A stretch of 64,000 bases of DNA from an uncultured Oscillospiraceae bacterium (GTDB lineage Bacteria; Bacillota; Clostridia; Oscillospirales; Oscillospiraceae): assembly GCA_947632175.1 (NCBI GenBank), contig CANROC010000002.1, forward strand, positions 124,001 to 188,000, given 5' to 3'. This document shows, piece after piece, positions 56,650 to 64,000 of the stretch. Each line of letters starts with the position of its first letter. Position 1 is the first letter of the stretch. The notes beneath the pieces were generated by a model that was not told the origin of the DNA, searched no databases, and saw only the letters and a list, made by a program, of their open reading frames with translations. Position numbers and translations under genes: made by a program.

Positions 56650-58164
56650 TTACGGCTCGCTGATGAGGCCGGTGAAGAGGGAGACGCCCTCCTCCATAAC
56701 GGAGAAGAGGAACGGCCGGTCGAAGACGAGATCGACCTTTTCCTCCGGGGGCGGGGCGGCTCCGGGGGCTTCAATCAGAACGGTGTAAGACGCCGCCTCA
56801 CAGCCCTCCTCGTCCACCCGCACCCGGGCGGAGTGGAGCGCTGTGCGGATATAGAGCTCCCCCGGCAGGCCCGCAAGGCCGCTGAGGTCCGCCTTATCGG
56901 GGTCAAAGGCGTCCTTCACACCCAGGCTTTGGAGGGTTTCGATGAGGTCAGCGTCGCTGGTCACATCGAACTTGGGCAGGGACAGACTGACCTGGGCCTC
57001 CCGGCCCTCCGTCCCGTTGAGGTCCGGGCTCAGGAGGAACTCCAGGGCCTCCCGGCTTTTCAAAAGCGTCTGCGGGTCCGTGCCCTCTCCGGGGAGGATA
57101 AGGCGCATAGCGCCGCCCAGCCCGAAAGCCAGCTCCACGCCGGTGAAGTCCTCAAAGGGGTAATAGCGGATATAAAAGACGCCGTTCATGAAGTCCGCCT
57201 CCCGGTCCCCCTTGGGGGCGTGGAAGGTCCGGGGCGCGGTGTCGGACACGGAGAACATCCGGTCCCACTTGGCGCTGAAATAGACGGCGGAGGCCAGAGC
57301 CGCCGCGGTGTCGGGCTCGAGCTTCACGTTTGCCACGCTGTCCCGGAGTAGTCCCCCGGTCTGTTCATTGAGCCAGCCCTGGAGGGCCTTGTCCATCTCC
57401 TCCGTCCCCGGCCTCCCGGCGTAGGCGGAGGCGTAATAGTCCCCGGCCAGGGTCGTCAGCGTCTCCTCGTTGTAAAAGTCGTCTCCCACGTCGTCCCGAA
57501 GCCACAGGGAGCTTGCCAGCCGCACTACCTCCGCGCCGTCGTCGTTATAGAGGTCGGTCATAAGCTCACTTGTCACGGCCCGGAGCGTCTCCGCGTCCTC
57601 AAACCCCAGCAGGTCCAAGATCTGCGCGCGCGTCTCCCCCCGGGCCGTCTCGCAGAGCATGGCCAGCGCCGTGAAAACGCTCACCGGGGAGCAGACAGCG
57701 TTGCCGGACCCGTCCAAAAGCGCCGGGACGGCGGCGTTGAGGTAGCCGCCCAGGGCCTCGGCGACGTCGGGGCTCAGGCGATGCTCATATTGGTAGTCGC
57801 TCCAGTCCGCCGAGTAATTCCCGTCCTTTGGGTACGGCACGGTCTGGGGAAAGACGGCCTCACACAGGGCCGCCACATGGTTCCCCGACCCGGAGGGCTC
57901 GGAGGACCCGGGGCCCCCGCCCGACACATTGGCAGGTTCGGTGGGCGGTTCCGAGACACCGCCGCCGGTATAGCCGCCTGGGGCTTCGCCGCGCCCCATG
58001 CCGTGGGACAGCGCCGCCAGGGTCCCCCCGGCGATGAGCGCCAGGGCCAGACACGCCGCCACGACCCCCCGCCAGGGGAAACGCTTCCCGCGCCGCTCCC
58101 CCGCCGCCTCCACAAGGTCGGCGCGGATGTCGGTGATGCCGTTATAGATGTCCTCTTTCTTCAT
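56650..58164 (-). CDS. Membrane-anchored serpin (copy 1)
   Basis: 504 residues from the ATG at 58164 after GGAGGTGA. A 30-residue cytoplasmic tail (KKEDIYNGITDIRADLVEAA), a membrane helix (about 32-52), a Gly/Ser/Pro linker, then a serpin fold at about 110-504. The inhibitory hinge VDEEGCEAASYT has small residues at P12-P10, and the reactive loop runs to APPPEEK. Counting from the hinge Gly as P15, P1 falls near APGA, a small residue. The C-terminus FDRPFLFSVMEEGVSLFTG is the serpin signature strand. Third gene of the ECF sigma operon, 16 bp after copy 2. Likely traps an external serine protease. Confidence 0.88.
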   Translation of the reverse strand: MKKEDIYNGITDIRADLVEAAGERRGKRFPWRGVVAACLALALIAGGTLAALSHGMGRGEAPGGYTGGGVSEPPTEPANVSGGGPGSSEPSGSGNHVAALCEAVFPQTVPYPKDGNYSADWSDYQYEHRLSPDVAEALGGYLNAAVPALLDGSGNAVCSPVSVFTALAMLCETARGETRAQILDLLGFEDAETLRAVTSELMTDLYNDDGAEVVRLASSLWLRDDVGDDFYNEETLTTLAGDYYASAYAGRPGTEEMDKALQGWLNEQTGGLLRDSVANVKLEPDTAAALASAVYFSAKWDRMFSVSDTAPRTFHAPKGDREADFMNGVFYIRYYPFEDFTGVELAFGLGGAMRLILPGEGTDPQTLLKSREALEFLLSPDLNGTEGREAQVSLSLPKFDVTSDADLIETLQSLGVKDAFDPDKADLSGLAGLPGELYIRTALHSARVRVDEEGCEAASYTVLIEAPGAAPPPEEKVDLVFDRPFLFSVMEEGVSLFTGLISEP

Positions 58165-58180
58165 GTTGTCACCTCCGGGC

Positions 58181-59635
58181 TCACTCCCGCACCGCGCCGG
58201 CGAACAGCGGCACGCCGTCGGACATGAGGCTATAGAGGAAAGGCCGGTCCAGGTCGATCTCGATGAACTCCACGTCATCCGCGGGCGCGGCGGCGCCGGC
58301 CATAGCCATGAGGGTATAGGCCGCCGCCTCGCACCCCTCCTCGTCTACCTTGACCCGGGCGCCGTGGAGCAGCTGGGAGACATAAAGGGGGTTGCCCATG
58401 AGCCGGCTGTCCTTCAGGACAGGAGAGAAATCCGCCAGATTCGGGTCAAAGACGTCGGTGACGCCCAGGGACTTGAGCGCGTCGATGAGCTTGAGATCGC
58501 TTGTCACGTCGAATTTCGGCAGGCTCATGGTGATCATCATCGTCCTGCAGCTGTCCTCAAAGGTATCCCAGGGGTCGCCCTCCGTGAGGAAGGCCACCGC
58601 CATGGGGTCACTCAGGACCTCCTCGATGCTCACGCCCTCGTCCGGCAGGAGAAACCGCATGTGCCCGCCGGATTCAAAGCTCAGCGTCACGCCGGCGAAC
58701 CTGTCCGACCAGAAGTAAGTCCCCGTGTAGGTCTTGTGCATGAAGTCCCGCTGGTAGTCGCCGCTCTCCCCGTGGAAGGTCATTTTGTCCGTATATTCCG
58801 GGACAAATTTTGCCTCCCACCTGTCGGCGAAGTAGGCGGTGCTCACCAGCGCCAGCGCCGTCTCCGGCTCCAGGGAGATGCCGTTGATCTGATCGGTGAG
58901 AAGCCCCCCGGTCTGGCGGTCCATCCAGTCCCGCAGGGCATCGTTGAGCTTGTCCCCGCCCATTTTCCCGGCAAAGGAGGAGGCGTAGTAGTCCTCCGCC
59001 AGGGTCCTGAGGGCCTCCTGCTCGTAGTCCGTGTCGTCCCGGAGCCACAGGGAGTTGGCCAGACGGCACTGGTACGTCCCGTCGTCGTTATAAAGGGCGT
59101 TCCACAGGCGCTTTGTGAGCGCCCGCTGGTCCTCCACGCTCTCCGTGCCCAGAAAGTCCAGGATCTGCTTTTGGGAATCCCCCGCCGTGGTCTCCGCCAG
59201 CATGGAGAGGGCGATATACACGTTGGCCGGGGAACAGGCCGCGTCCTCCTCCCCCGCCGCGCCGATGAGCGCCGGCAGGAGGGCGGCCCAGGGCTTGTCC
59301 ATGGCGTCCAGCTCCTCCTGGGTCAGCCGTCTCGCGCTCGTCTCCTCCCACCACTTGTCCCACGTGTCCTCGTCCACGCCGAAGACGCCCTCCTTGGGGT
59401 ACTGCGTACGCTGAGGGTATTTGGCCTCCTGCTGGACCAGGGCGGCGTATTTGCCGCTCACGGTCCCCGACCCGAACCCTCCGTTCCACCAGACGATCCC
59501 CACGGCGCCCGCCGCCAGAATAAGCGCCGAGGCGAGGCCGATGAACAGGCCCTTCTTCCTTTTCCCGTTTTTCGCGGCTGTCACATGGCCGTCGTTCACG
59601 TCCGTGACGCCGTCGTAGATGTCATCCTTCCTCAT
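58181..59635 (-). CDS. Membrane-anchored serpin (copy 2)
   Basis: 484 residues. Cytoplasmic tail RKDDIYDGVTDVNDGHVTAA, closely related to that of copy 1, then a helix (GLFIGLASALILAAGAVGIV) and a serpin domain from about 85. Hinge VDEEGCEAAAYT and reactive loop LMAMAGAAAPADD differ from copy 1, so the targets probably differ. P14 is Cys in both, where Thr or Ser is usual. Start overlaps the end of the ECF sigma gene by 14 bp, implying translational coupling. The position right after the sigma gene is where an anti-sigma factor is expected. Confidence 0.88.
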   Translation of the reverse strand: MRKDDIYDGVTDVNDGHVTAAKNGKRKKGLFIGLASALILAAGAVGIVWWNGGFGSGTVSGKYAALVQQEAKYPQRTQYPKEGVFGVDEDTWDKWWEETSARRLTQEELDAMDKPWAALLPALIGAAGEEDAACSPANVYIALSMLAETTAGDSQKQILDFLGTESVEDQRALTKRLWNALYNDDGTYQCRLANSLWLRDDTDYEQEALRTLAEDYYASSFAGKMGGDKLNDALRDWMDRQTGGLLTDQINGISLEPETALALVSTAYFADRWEAKFVPEYTDKMTFHGESGDYQRDFMHKTYTGTYFWSDRFAGVTLSFESGGHMRFLLPDEGVSIEEVLSDPMAVAFLTEGDPWDTFEDSCRTMMITMSLPKFDVTSDLKLIDALKSLGVTDVFDPNLADFSPVLKDSRLMGNPLYVSQLLHGARVKVDEEGCEAAAYTLMAMAGAAAPADDVEFIEIDLDRPFLYSLMSDGVPLFAGAVRE

Positions 59636-60188
59636 TGGTAAGTCCCTCCTTCTCCAAAGTGTCCCGTAAAGCCAGTCTCAGTCTCCGCAGCCGCTGGGAG
59701 ACGGTGTTGGGCTTCAACCCCAGCTCCCGTCCCAGCGTCTCCGGGCTCTCGGCGTACCAGTACCGCCGGATGAAGAGATCCCTGTCGCCCTGTGGGATGG
59801 TATCGAGCCACGCGGAAATACGCCGTCCCAGCTCCCGCCGCTCATATTCCCGCTCTACGCTGGCCTCCGAGGGGACGCAGTCGGCAAGCTCGTCCAGCTG
59901 CAGCTCCAGCGCGGCGTAGCGCTTCGCCGCCCGGTTCTTCCGCCAGCGGCTTATGGCCAGATTCCTGGTGATCCGCCCTAAAAACACCCGCAGCACGTTG
60001 GGCCGCTCCGGGGGGATGGTGTTCCAGGCCGCCAGATACGTGTCCTGGACGCACTCCTCCGCGTCCTCCCGAAGCCCCAGAAGCCTCTGTGCCAGCGCGG
60101 AGCAGTAGCCGCCGTATTTCCGCCGGGTCTCGTCGATGGCCCGCTCGTTCCGGGCAAAGTAGAGCTCAATGATTGCCTCGTCCCTCAT
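59622..60188 (-). CDS. ECF sigma factor of the serpin operon
   Basis: 188 residues. Region 2: YCSALAQRLLGLREDAEECV QDTYLAAWNTIPP (read as one stretch), ITRNLAISRWRKNRAAKRYA. Region 4: DTIPQGDRDLFIRRYWYAES and GRELGLKPNTVSQRLRRLRL. First gene of the operon, translationally coupled to serpin copy 2. The two serpins share a cytoplasmic tail with an aspartate-rich motif, so they are candidates for the regulators of this sigma factor. Confidence 0.9.
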   Translation of the reverse strand: MRDEAIIELYFARNERAIDETRRKYGGYCSALAQRLLGLREDAEECVQDTYLAAWNTIPPERPNVLRVFLGRITRNLAISRWRKNRAAKRYAALELQLDELADCVPSEASVEREYERRELGRRISAWLDTIPQGDRDLFIRRYWYAESPETLGRELGLKPNTVSQRLRRLRLALRDTLEKEGLTNEEG

Positions 60189-60283
60189 GGGCGCATCCGC
60201 TCCCTTCGTGTGATCTCTTCACTTACATAGTCGCAAAAGGGGCCGGCTTATGACACAGTTTTTCCCTTTCCCGGACTATTTTA

Positions 60284-60997
60284 TCACACCCGCTCCTCGT
60301 CCTCAAGGAGAGTCTTCAGCTTTTCCAGCGCCTTTTTCTCGATGCGCGAGACATAGGAGCGGGAGATGCCCAGCTTTTCCGCCGTCTCCTTCTGCGTCAG
60401 CCGCCGTCCGCCGGCAAGGCCGTAGCGGAGTGTGACGATCTCCCGCTCCCGGGGCTCCAGCCCCTCCCGCACATGGCGGCGCAGGCGTACGTACACGTCC
60501 TGGGAACTCAGGCGCTCGAAGACGTCGTCCTCGGCGCAGACCACGTCCATGAGGGAGAGATTCCCCCCGTCGGCGTCGGAGTCGATGGTCTCCGACAGCG
60601 ACACGTCCCCGGCGGACTTGCGCTGAGCCCGGAAATACATGAGAATCTCGTTTTCGATGCACCGACTGGCATACGTGGCCAGCCGTACCCCCTTGTCGGG
60701 CTTGTAGGTGGAGATACCCTTGATGAGGCCGATGGTGCCGATGGAGATGAGGTCGTCCTGGTCCCGTGTCTTGGTGTAGTATTTCTTGACGATGTGCGCC
60801 ACCAGCCGCAGATTGTGCTCGATGAGCGTGCTCCGGGCCTCCTCGTCCCCCTGAGAAGCCCGCTCCAAACAGTCCCTCTCCTCCTGCGCCGTCAGAGGCC
60901 GGGGAAAGGACCCGGCGTGATCGTCCAGCCTCAACAGCAGCAGCGGATACGACAGCAGCGCCGCGAAAGTCAGTGCGAGAATCTTGATCGCCCCCAT
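60284..60997 (-). CDS. sigK: Sporulation sigma factor SigK
   Basis: 237 residues. An N-terminal hydrophobic pro-sequence (ALTFAALLSYPLLLLRLDDH) precedes a sigma-70 body that follows the B. subtilis SigK pattern: STLIEHNLRLVAHIVKKYYT, DLISIGTIGLIKGISTYKPD, KGVRLATYASRCIENEILMY, and region 4 ETAEKLGISRSYVSRIEKKA. Directs late mother-cell gene expression in endospore formers after removal of the pro-sequence. The gene is continuous with no skin-type insertion. It implies a spore-forming lineage. Confidence 0.92.
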   Translation of the reverse strand: MGAIKILALTFAALLSYPLLLLRLDDHAGSFPRPLTAQEERDCLERASQGDEEARSTLIEHNLRLVAHIVKKYYTKTRDQDDLISIGTIGLIKGISTYKPDKGVRLATYASRCIENEILMYFRAQRKSAGDVSLSETIDSDADGGNLSLMDVVCAEDDVFERLSSQDVYVRLRRHVREGLEPREREIVTLRYGLAGGRRLTQKETAEKLGISRSYVSRIEKKALEKLKTLLEDEERV

Positions 60998-61166
60998 TCT
61001 TTTTGTCTCTAGAGTATATTCCGCCCCGATTTGTCCGTATTCGCCCTTGTCGTTTTATGTCCGGGGACTTGAAGTTTCCGGGAAAAAGAGGTAAAATAAA
61101 AAACGGGAGCGCCGCCCCCGCAAACAGGTTTTTTCAAAATTTTATCTGCAAAAGGAGTGTATTTTT

Positions 61167-62315
61167 ATGGCATCGCGCATCGTCCTCAACACCGTCTCCT
61201 ACCACGGCCACGGGGCCGTCGAGAACATCGTCCCCGAGCTCACCGCCCGGGGGTACAAGAAGGCCTTTGTGGCCACGGACCCGGACCTTCTCAAGTTCGG
61301 CGTCACCCAGAAGGTCACCGCCCTCCTGGACGCGACCTCCTTCCCCTATGAGGTCTACTCCGACATCAAGGCCAATCCCACCATTGAGAACGTCCAACAC
61401 GGCGTGGAGTGCTTCAAGAAAAGCGGCGCGGACTGCATCGTGGCCGTGGGCGGCGGCTCCGCCATGGACACCGCCAAGGCCATCGGCATCATCGCGGAGA
61501 ACCCGGAGTTTGCCGACGTACGCTCCTTAGAGGGCGTAGCGCCCACCAAGAAACACGCCACCTTCACCATCGCCGTCCCCACCACCGCCGGCACCGCCGC
61601 CGAGGTCACCATCAACTACGTCATCACCGACGTGGAGAAGAAGCGTAAGTTCGTCTGCGTGGACGTGAACGACATCCCGGAAATCGCCGTCGTCGATCCC
61701 GACATGATGTCCACCATGCCCAAGTCCCTCACCGCCGCCACCGGTATGGATGCCCTGACCCACGCTATCGAGGGCTATATCACCGCCGGCCACTGCGCCA
61801 TTTCCGACATGTTCCACCTGGAGGCCATTCGGCTCATCTCCGCGAACCTCCGCGCCGCCGTCCAAAACGACCCCGACGGGCGCGAGGGCATGGCTCTGGG
61901 GCAGTATATCGCCGGCATGGGCTTTAGTAACGTCGGCCTCGGCATCGTCCACTCCATGGCCCACGGCCTTTCCGCCCTCTACGACACCCCCCACGGCGTG
62001 GCCTGCGCCATCATCCTGCCCACGGGCCTTATGTATAACGCCCCCGTGGCCGGCGAGCGCTACCGGGCCATTGGTAAAGCCATGTGCGTCCCCGGCATCG
62101 ACAGCATGAACGATAAAGACGCCGCCGACGCCACCATCGCCGCCGTGAAGAAGCTCTCCGCCGACGTGGGCATCCCCGCCGACCTCAAGGGCATCCTGAA
62201 GGAGGAGGACATCGACTTCCTCTCCGAGTCCGCCTACGCCGACGCCTGCCGCCCCGGCAATCCGAGAGAGACAAGCGTGGAGGAGATAAAGGAGCTCTAT
62301 AAGTCCCTGCTGTGA
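61167..62315 (+). CDS. fucO: Iron-containing alcohol dehydrogenase (lactaldehyde reductase-like)
   Basis: 382 residues, as in E. coli FucO (383). NAD-binding GGGSAMDTAKAIGIIAEN, PTTAGTAAEVT, and metal ligands Asp/His in TGMDALTHAIEGYITAGHCA, HSMAHGLSALYDTPHGVACA. ATG at 61167 after AAAAGGAG. Interconverts lactaldehyde and 1,2-propanediol or related short diols/aldehydes by family. It stands alone, without fucose genes in view, so the symbol describes the family more than a proven role. Confidence 0.85.
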   Translation: MASRIVLNTVSYHGHGAVENIVPELTARGYKKAFVATDPDLLKFGVTQKVTALLDATSFPYEVYSDIKANPTIENVQHGVECFKKSGADCIVAVGGGSAMDTAKAIGIIAENPEFADVRSLEGVAPTKKHATFTIAVPTTAGTAAEVTINYVITDVEKKRKFVCVDVNDIPEIAVVDPDMMSTMPKSLTAATGMDALTHAIEGYITAGHCAISDMFHLEAIRLISANLRAAVQNDPDGREGMALGQYIAGMGFSNVGLGIVHSMAHGLSALYDTPHGVACAIILPTGLMYNAPVAGERYRAIGKAMCVPGIDSMNDKDAADATIAAVKKLSADVGIPADLKGILKEEDIDFLSESAYADACRPGNPRETSVEEIKELYKSLL

Positions 62316-62319
62316 GGCG

Positions 62320-62762
62320 ATCCCCCCACCGCCAGCCCCCTCTCTCTGGAAGGTGGCTTCTCCCATCAGCCCCTCCCTCTGGGAGGGGGCAGGGGGTGGG
62401 TGTGCTTTGCTGATTTCACTCCCTCATCCAACGCTCGCTTCCCCCCTGCCCCCCTCCTACGAGGAGGGGGCTTAAAAAGGTTTGCGCCGCGTTGCGGCGC
62501 ATTCTTTAATTATCCGCGCGGCGGGGACGGAGGAACAAAGAACGGGCGGACACATGGGTCCGCCCCTACATTTTCCAAATTACGTTCCATCAACGCCGTA
62601 CGGGCCGCCACTCCTGGCGGCCCGCGTTGTTGTTTCGGACCGGCCCCGTTCACCGCCGTAGGGGTCGCCGTTCTCGGCGACCCGCGTTTCGATACCCTCC
62701 GGCGTTGGTTGAATGGGATTGCCTTCCATATTCCCCGTAGGGGCGGACCCATGTGTCCGCCC
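62320..62762. repeat. Intergenic GC-rich palindromic repeat cluster
   Basis: Four stem-loop units: 62544-62569, 62595-62628, 62654-62687 and 62735-62762. Units 1 and 4 are inverted copies of one another (GTAGGGGCGGACCCATGTGT...). Units 2 and 3 are direct copies of a second type (GCCGTA, GGG, CGCC, then GGCG, CCCGCGTT). From 62320 to 62480 there are also CCCCTCC/GGAGGGGG inverted runs. No coding frame. Typical of intergenic repeats in Oscillospiraceae, from memory. Confidence 0.75.
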
Positions 62763-62798
62763 GTGCCACGTTGCGGGACGGGAACGGTTCCGATAAAA

Positions 62799-62840
62799 CG
62801 GAAAAGCGGCCTGGATTGTTGGATCCGGACCGCTTTTCCG
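62799..62840 (-). terminator. Terminator of the sugar-ABC ATPase gene
   Basis: CGGAAAAGCGG / CCGCTTTTCCG stem followed by TTTTATC on the minus strand, 14 nt after the stop codon. Confidence 0.8.
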
Positions 62841-62853
62841 TATTGCCCCAAAG

Positions 62854-63933
62854 TTATTTGATGACCATTTCCGTCTCGCCGTCGAAGAGGTAGACGCTCT
62901 CCAGGGGGATGGAGAAATCAATGGTGCTGTCGGTCTTGGGGGTGTCGTGGGGATCGACCTTCAGAATGGCCTTATCCTCACCGGCCGTGATGTAGACGTT
63001 GGTGTTGTCGCCCAGCATCTCGGTAAGCTCCACATCGGCCTTGACCACGTAGGCATTGGGCTTGGAGCCCAGCTCGATGGCCTCGGGACGGAAGCCGAAG
63101 ACGATCTCCTTGCCCTCGTACTTCCCGGCCTTGTTGCCCAGCTTCTTGGCCACGTCCAGCTGGTTGGCTCCGAAGGGGAGCTTGCCGTCCTTGAGGACGC
63201 CGCGGACGAAGTTCATGGGGGGCTCGCCGATGAACCCGGCCACGAAGACGTTGACCGGCTCATAGTAGAGGTCATAGGGGGTGCCGACCTGCTGGATGTA
63301 GCCGTCCTTCATAACGACGATGCGGTCAGCCAGGGTCATGGCCTCGGTCTGGTCATGGGTGACGTAAATGGTGGTGGCGCCGGTGTTGCGGTGGATCTGG
63401 GCGATCTCGGAGCGCATGGTCACGCGCTGCTTGGCGTCCAGGTTGGAAAGCGGCTCGTCCATGAGGAACACGCCCACCTTGCGGATGATGGCGCGGCCAA
63501 TGGCCACACGCTGTCTCTGGCCGCCGGAAAGCGCTCTGGGATACCGGTCCAGGTAGTCGGTGAGGCCCAGAATGCGGGCGGTGTTCTTGACCTTTTCCTC
63601 GATGACGTCCTCGTCCACGCCCTGGAGGGTGAGGCCGAAAGCGATGTTGTCGAAGACGGTCATCTGGGGATAGAGGGCGTAGCTCTGGAAGACCATGGCG
63701 ATCTCACGCTCACGGGGGCCCATCTCATTGGCGCGCTTGCCGTTGATGAGGAACTCGCCATTGGAGATGTCCTCAAGGCCGGCCACCATGCGGAGCGTGG
63801 TGGACTTGCCGCAGCCGGAGGGGCCGACGAAGACGATGAACTCGCCCTTTTCGATCTCCAGGTTGAAGTCGTGGACGGCGTGGAAGCCGTTGGGGTAGAT
63901 CTTGTTGATGTTCTTAAGGGTCAAGTATGACAT
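62854..63933 (-). CDS. ugpC: ABC transporter ATPase of the UgpC/MsmK/MalK type
   Basis: 359 residues. Walker A FVGPSGCGKSTTLRMVAGLE, Q-loop MVFQSYALYP, signature ALSGGQRQRVAIGRA, Walker B VFLMDEPLSNLD, H-loop YVTHDQTEAMTLADRI. A C-terminal TOBE/MalK regulatory domain follows from about 240 (NFVRGVLKDGK..., VFGFRPEAIEL). Such ATPases power several sugar or glycerol-phosphate importers at once, which fits the lack of permease genes nearby. Start ATG at 63933 after AAGGAGAC. Confidence 0.93.
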   Translation of the reverse strand: MSYLTLKNINKIYPNGFHAVHDFNLEIEKGEFIVFVGPSGCGKSTTLRMVAGLEDISNGEFLINGKRANEMGPREREIAMVFQSYALYPQMTVFDNIAFGLTLQGVDEDVIEEKVKNTARILGLTDYLDRYPRALSGGQRQRVAIGRAIIRKVGVFLMDEPLSNLDAKQRVTMRSEIAQIHRNTGATTIYVTHDQTEAMTLADRIVVMKDGYIQQVGTPYDLYYEPVNVFVAGFIGEPPMNFVRGVLKDGKLPFGANQLDVAKKLGNKAGKYEGKEIVFGFRPEAIELGSKPNAYVVKADVELTEMLGDNTNVYITAGEDKAILKVDPHDTPKTDSTIDFSIPLESVYLFDGETEMVIK

Positions 63934-64000
63934 AGATTTGTCTCCTTACACATGTTTTTTGCTGTGGGGTCAGGAAACAAGGTTTATTCTCGATCCGCGT

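Noticed and set aside
1-64000. CRISPR arrays, rRNA genes, restriction-modification systems
   Set aside because: No regularly spaced repeats with spacers, no rRNA-like sequence and no recognisable nuclease/methylase pairs were seen.

Overview
The window comes from a moderately GC-rich Firmicute, most likely a gut member of the Oscillospiraceae/Clostridia. The grounds are strong AGGAGG-type ribosome-binding sites, SigA-type promoters, an uninterrupted sporulation sigma factor sigK, S-layer homology (SLH) surface proteins, a vanG-like cluster and GC-rich intergenic palindromes. No database search was possible, so the taxon is an inference.

Layout. 1-4.2 kb: partial GNAT acetyltransferase, AraC regulator and MATE exporter sharing a symmetric divergent promoter, then a MerR regulator. 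4.4-11.4 kb: a ~2350-residue SLH surface protein broken by one frameshift, behind a MerR-type promoter with a 19-bp spacer. 11.5-27.6 kb: a block of redox genes on the minus strand (flavodoxin lipoprotein, DUF4405 membrane protein, esterase lipoprotein, aldo/keto reductases, flavin reductase, SLH-flavodoxin-DUF362 fusion, ArsP-like permease, CMD-cupin, Fe-alcohol dehydrogenase, EFR1 flavodoxin-ferredoxin, SDR, RibD-like reductase) ending in a LysR gene. 27.7-37.8 kb: tRNA-Arg(CCG), an integrase with an internal amber codon, a glycosylase, a metallophosphoesterase, a decayed second integrase, a heterodimeric ABC exporter and remnants of a mobile element. 37.8-45.4 kb: DMT transporter, then a second redox operon under a TetR regulator, with a further flavodoxin, SDR and TetR gene. 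45.5-52.9 kb: a second copy of the metallophosphoesterase and a van-like cluster (vanR, vanS, vanW, D-Ala-D-Ser-type ligase, transglutaminase-like protein, racemase). 53-60.2 kb: an ECF sigma factor with a long C-terminal extension, a zinc-ribbon membrane protein, and an operon of ECF sigma plus two membrane-anchored serpins. 60.3-64 kb: sigK, a FucO-like dehydrogenase, a palindrome cluster and a sugar-ABC ATPase.

The most informative observation is regulatory. Four promoters in the first redox block (13894-13957, 16343-16406, 20017-20080, 26596-26659) align without gaps over 64 bp. Each has a 13-bp T-N11-A dyad centred exactly 54.5 bp from the centre of a -10 box, which is the geometry of a LysR-activated promoter. 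Together they head four operons of about 14 genes next to a LysR gene, and several products are exported lipoproteins or SLH-anchored. I infer a LysR-controlled redox module partly outside the membrane. A second version (CMD-cupin, flavodoxin lipoprotein, DUF4405 fragment, aldo/keto reductase, flavin reductase) sits at 38.8-43.2 kb under a TetR promoter flanked by two identical operators.

Two other systems deserve attention: the ECF sigma/serpin operon, where short cytoplasmic tails attached to extracellular serpins could act as anti-sigma sensors of proteases, and the van-like cluster, in which a transglutaminase-like protein occupies the place where VanXY is usually found.
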